Below are positions 63,088-64,000 of a stretch of 64,000 bases of DNA, piece by piece. Numbering within the stretch: position 1 is the first letter of the stretch; the number at the start of each line of letters is the position of its first letter. Location: NCBI GenBank assembly GCA_021816585.1, contig JAKAXL010000003.1, positions 81,013 to 145,012 of the forward strand, given 5' to 3'. This DNA is from Pseudomonadota bacterium (lineage in GTDB: Bacteria; Pseudomonadota; Gammaproteobacteria; Burkholderiales; Burkholderiaceae_C). The translations under genes were made by a program, and so were the position numbers. The notes under the pieces were generated by a model that saw only the letters and a list, made by a program, of their open reading frames with translations, made no database searches and was not told where the DNA came from.

Positions 63088-63300
63088 GCCTGGTTTCGCG
63101 TGTGGAGTCGTCGGCGCTGCCGAACCGGCTTCAACGCGAGCACGACCTTCCAACTCGCACCTTGCGCCAACTCGTGGCGAGAGTGAGCAGATCCAGGGGG
63201 CGCCAGTTTCAAGGCCCGAGTGGTTCACGCCACTCGGGCTTTTTGGCGTCTGGGGGAGGGGCGGGCGCATCGTCCGCTGTCGTGACCACGTTCGTGCAGC
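63007..63300 (+). repeat. Junction E: tRNA-Glu 3' end repeat with flanks
   Basis: Includes the higA 3' end, the conserved flank (ACCTTGCGCCAACTCGTGGCG), the core AGGGGGCGCCAGTTTC (one base changed from the tRNA end), the terminator, and a right flank related to those of A and B. It is the right end of module 4 and the left end of module 5. Confidence 0.85.
63214..63244 (+). terminator. Terminator copy at junction E
   Basis: Same hairpin as after tRNA-Glu, with five T at 63240-63244. Confidence 0.9.
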
Positions 63301-63500
63301 CGGCCACGGGTTCCACGCAGCCATCCCTCCAACGCTTCGTGCCGACCACGCGCGGCCGCCTTGTGCTGTATGGGCCGTCCGCCAATCGGCCATCGCCCAC
63401 GTCCTCAGTACGAGAGGCTGCTGCCGGCCCTGCGCAGTCATTGCAGCTCTGTGCAGGTGACGAGCCGGAACCGCGCTCTGGGCCTCTGCACGATGACCGT
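63301..63500. other. Non-coding stretch before last antitoxin gene end
   Basis: No gene recognised. Includes GTCCGCCAATCGGCCA at about 63369-63384, shared with junction A flank. Confidence 0.4.
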
Positions 63501-63791
63501 CTACGCAGATTCCGCGTGCAGCTTCATTCCCAATGCGCGCAACACTTTCAAGAGCGTCGAAAGCTCGGGATTACCCTCCGCGGAAAGCGCCTTGTACAAG
63601 CCTTGCCGGGACATGCCTGTCTCACGTGCCACGCGTTCCATGCCATGCGATCGCGCGATATCGCCCAGGACCTGGGTAATGAAGGCGGGGTCGTCCCCAG
63701 CCTCATCAAGCGCCGCGTTCAGGTAGGCGACCCGATCCTCGTCAGACCGGAGGTGATCGGCTGAATCCCATGGTATCGTCTTGACGGACAT
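63501..63791 (-). CDS. HigA-like addiction module antidote protein
   Basis: A 96-residue antidote protein: DEDRVAYLNAALDEAGDDPAFITQVLGDIARSHGMERVARETGMSRQGLYKALSAEGNPELSTLLKVLRALGMKL. This matches the antidote next to HigB/RelE-type killers. ATG at 63791 with GGAG upstream is preferred over a GTG at 63797. It is downstream of the toxin on the minus strand, opposite to the other modules. Confidence 0.88.
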   Translation of the reverse strand: MSVKTIPWDSADHLRSDEDRVAYLNAALDEAGDDPAFITQVLGDIARSHGMERVARETGMSRQGLYKALSAEGNPELSTLLKVLRALGMKLHAESA

Positions 63792-63793
63792 AG

Positions 63794-64000
63794 TCACTCC
63801 AGGTCCTTCGCTATTCGCAGGGCGGTTCGGATATCCTCATGCTGCGAGGACTTGTCGCCACCGATCAAAAGCAGTATCAGATCCAGGCCACGTTGCGTGT
63901 AGTCAACGCGAGACCCGGGACCACGATCGATCGTCATTTCCACCACGCCACCCGTCAGACCTCGGTGTTGGCCAGGCTTGCCCATGCCGAGGCGCCGCAT
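63794..64000 (-). CDS. HigB/RelE-type toxin, partial at right edge
   Basis: At least 68 residues, continuing beyond the window: RRLGMGKPGQHRGLTGGVVEMTIDRGPGSRVDYTQRGLDLILLLIGGDKSSQHEDIRTALRIAKDLE. This is the C-terminal core of an addiction module killer. Its stop lies just before the antidote start. Whether it is intact upstream cannot be seen. Confidence 0.8.
   Translation of the reverse strand: MRRLGMGKPGQHRGLTGGVVEMTIDRGPGSRVDYTQRGLDLILLLIGGDKSSQHEDIRTALRIAKDLE

Overview
The window looks like a chromosomal segment of a high-GC betaproteobacterium, most likely order Burkholderiales. The signs are very GC-rich coding sequence, a small Trp-rich protein of the TIGR04438 type, an iscR-iscSUA-hscBA-fdx operon with a TTG-started hscB, and GC-rich intergenic repeats of the kind common in that order. 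Genus cannot be fixed from the sequence alone.

Layout. 1-4968 (minus strand) is the end of an envelope polysaccharide cluster: MurJ-like flippase, HpcH/HpaI-type aldolase, sugar-phosphate transferase, asparagine synthase and a partial glycosyltransferase-like gene. 5078-7392 is tRNA-Arg followed by a lower-GC two-gene module, an AAA ATPase overlapping a TOPRIM-like RloB-type protein, bracketed by 72-bp direct repeats; it is a candidate anti-phage system. 7418-23933 is mixed housekeeping: NUDIX, GFA protein, ArsR regulator, GST, two MFS transporters, hemerythrin plus DUF2249, DUF6502/DUF5666 pair, LrgAB with a divergent LysR regulator, an FNR-type oxygen regulator, a response regulator and a cytochrome c.

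23992-41004 is metabolic. A tandem glycine riboswitch controls gcvT-gcvH-gcvP. selD follows, then a complete ISC iron-sulfur operon whose promoter overlaps two IscR-type boxes, and then moeA-mobA-moaA. 41177-49627 carries an SDR, a thioesterase, a squalene-synthase-like protein, tRNA-Leu, and the protein quality-control block tig-clpP-clpX-lon, with an RpoH-type promoter before lon.

49766-64000 is an accessory region that starts at tRNA-Ala and tRNA-Glu. The last bases of tRNA-Glu plus its downstream terminator recur four more times (B about 57.8 kb, C 59.8 kb, D 60.8 kb, E 63.2 kb). They divide the region into modules: (1) a LysR regulator and a five-gene CoA-dependent dicarboxylate catabolic operon; (2) VapBC plus a HigBA-type pair whose toxin has an in-frame stop; (3) an intact HigBA-type pair; (4) an aspartate carbamoyltransferase, a truncated toxin and two antitoxins; (5) another toxin-antitoxin pair that runs off the right edge. 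Junction D is split by a 270-bp hairpin-rich MITE-like element flanked by TA. No integrase is visible, so this looks like serial accretion of elements at a tRNA attachment site, stabilised by toxin-antitoxin genes.
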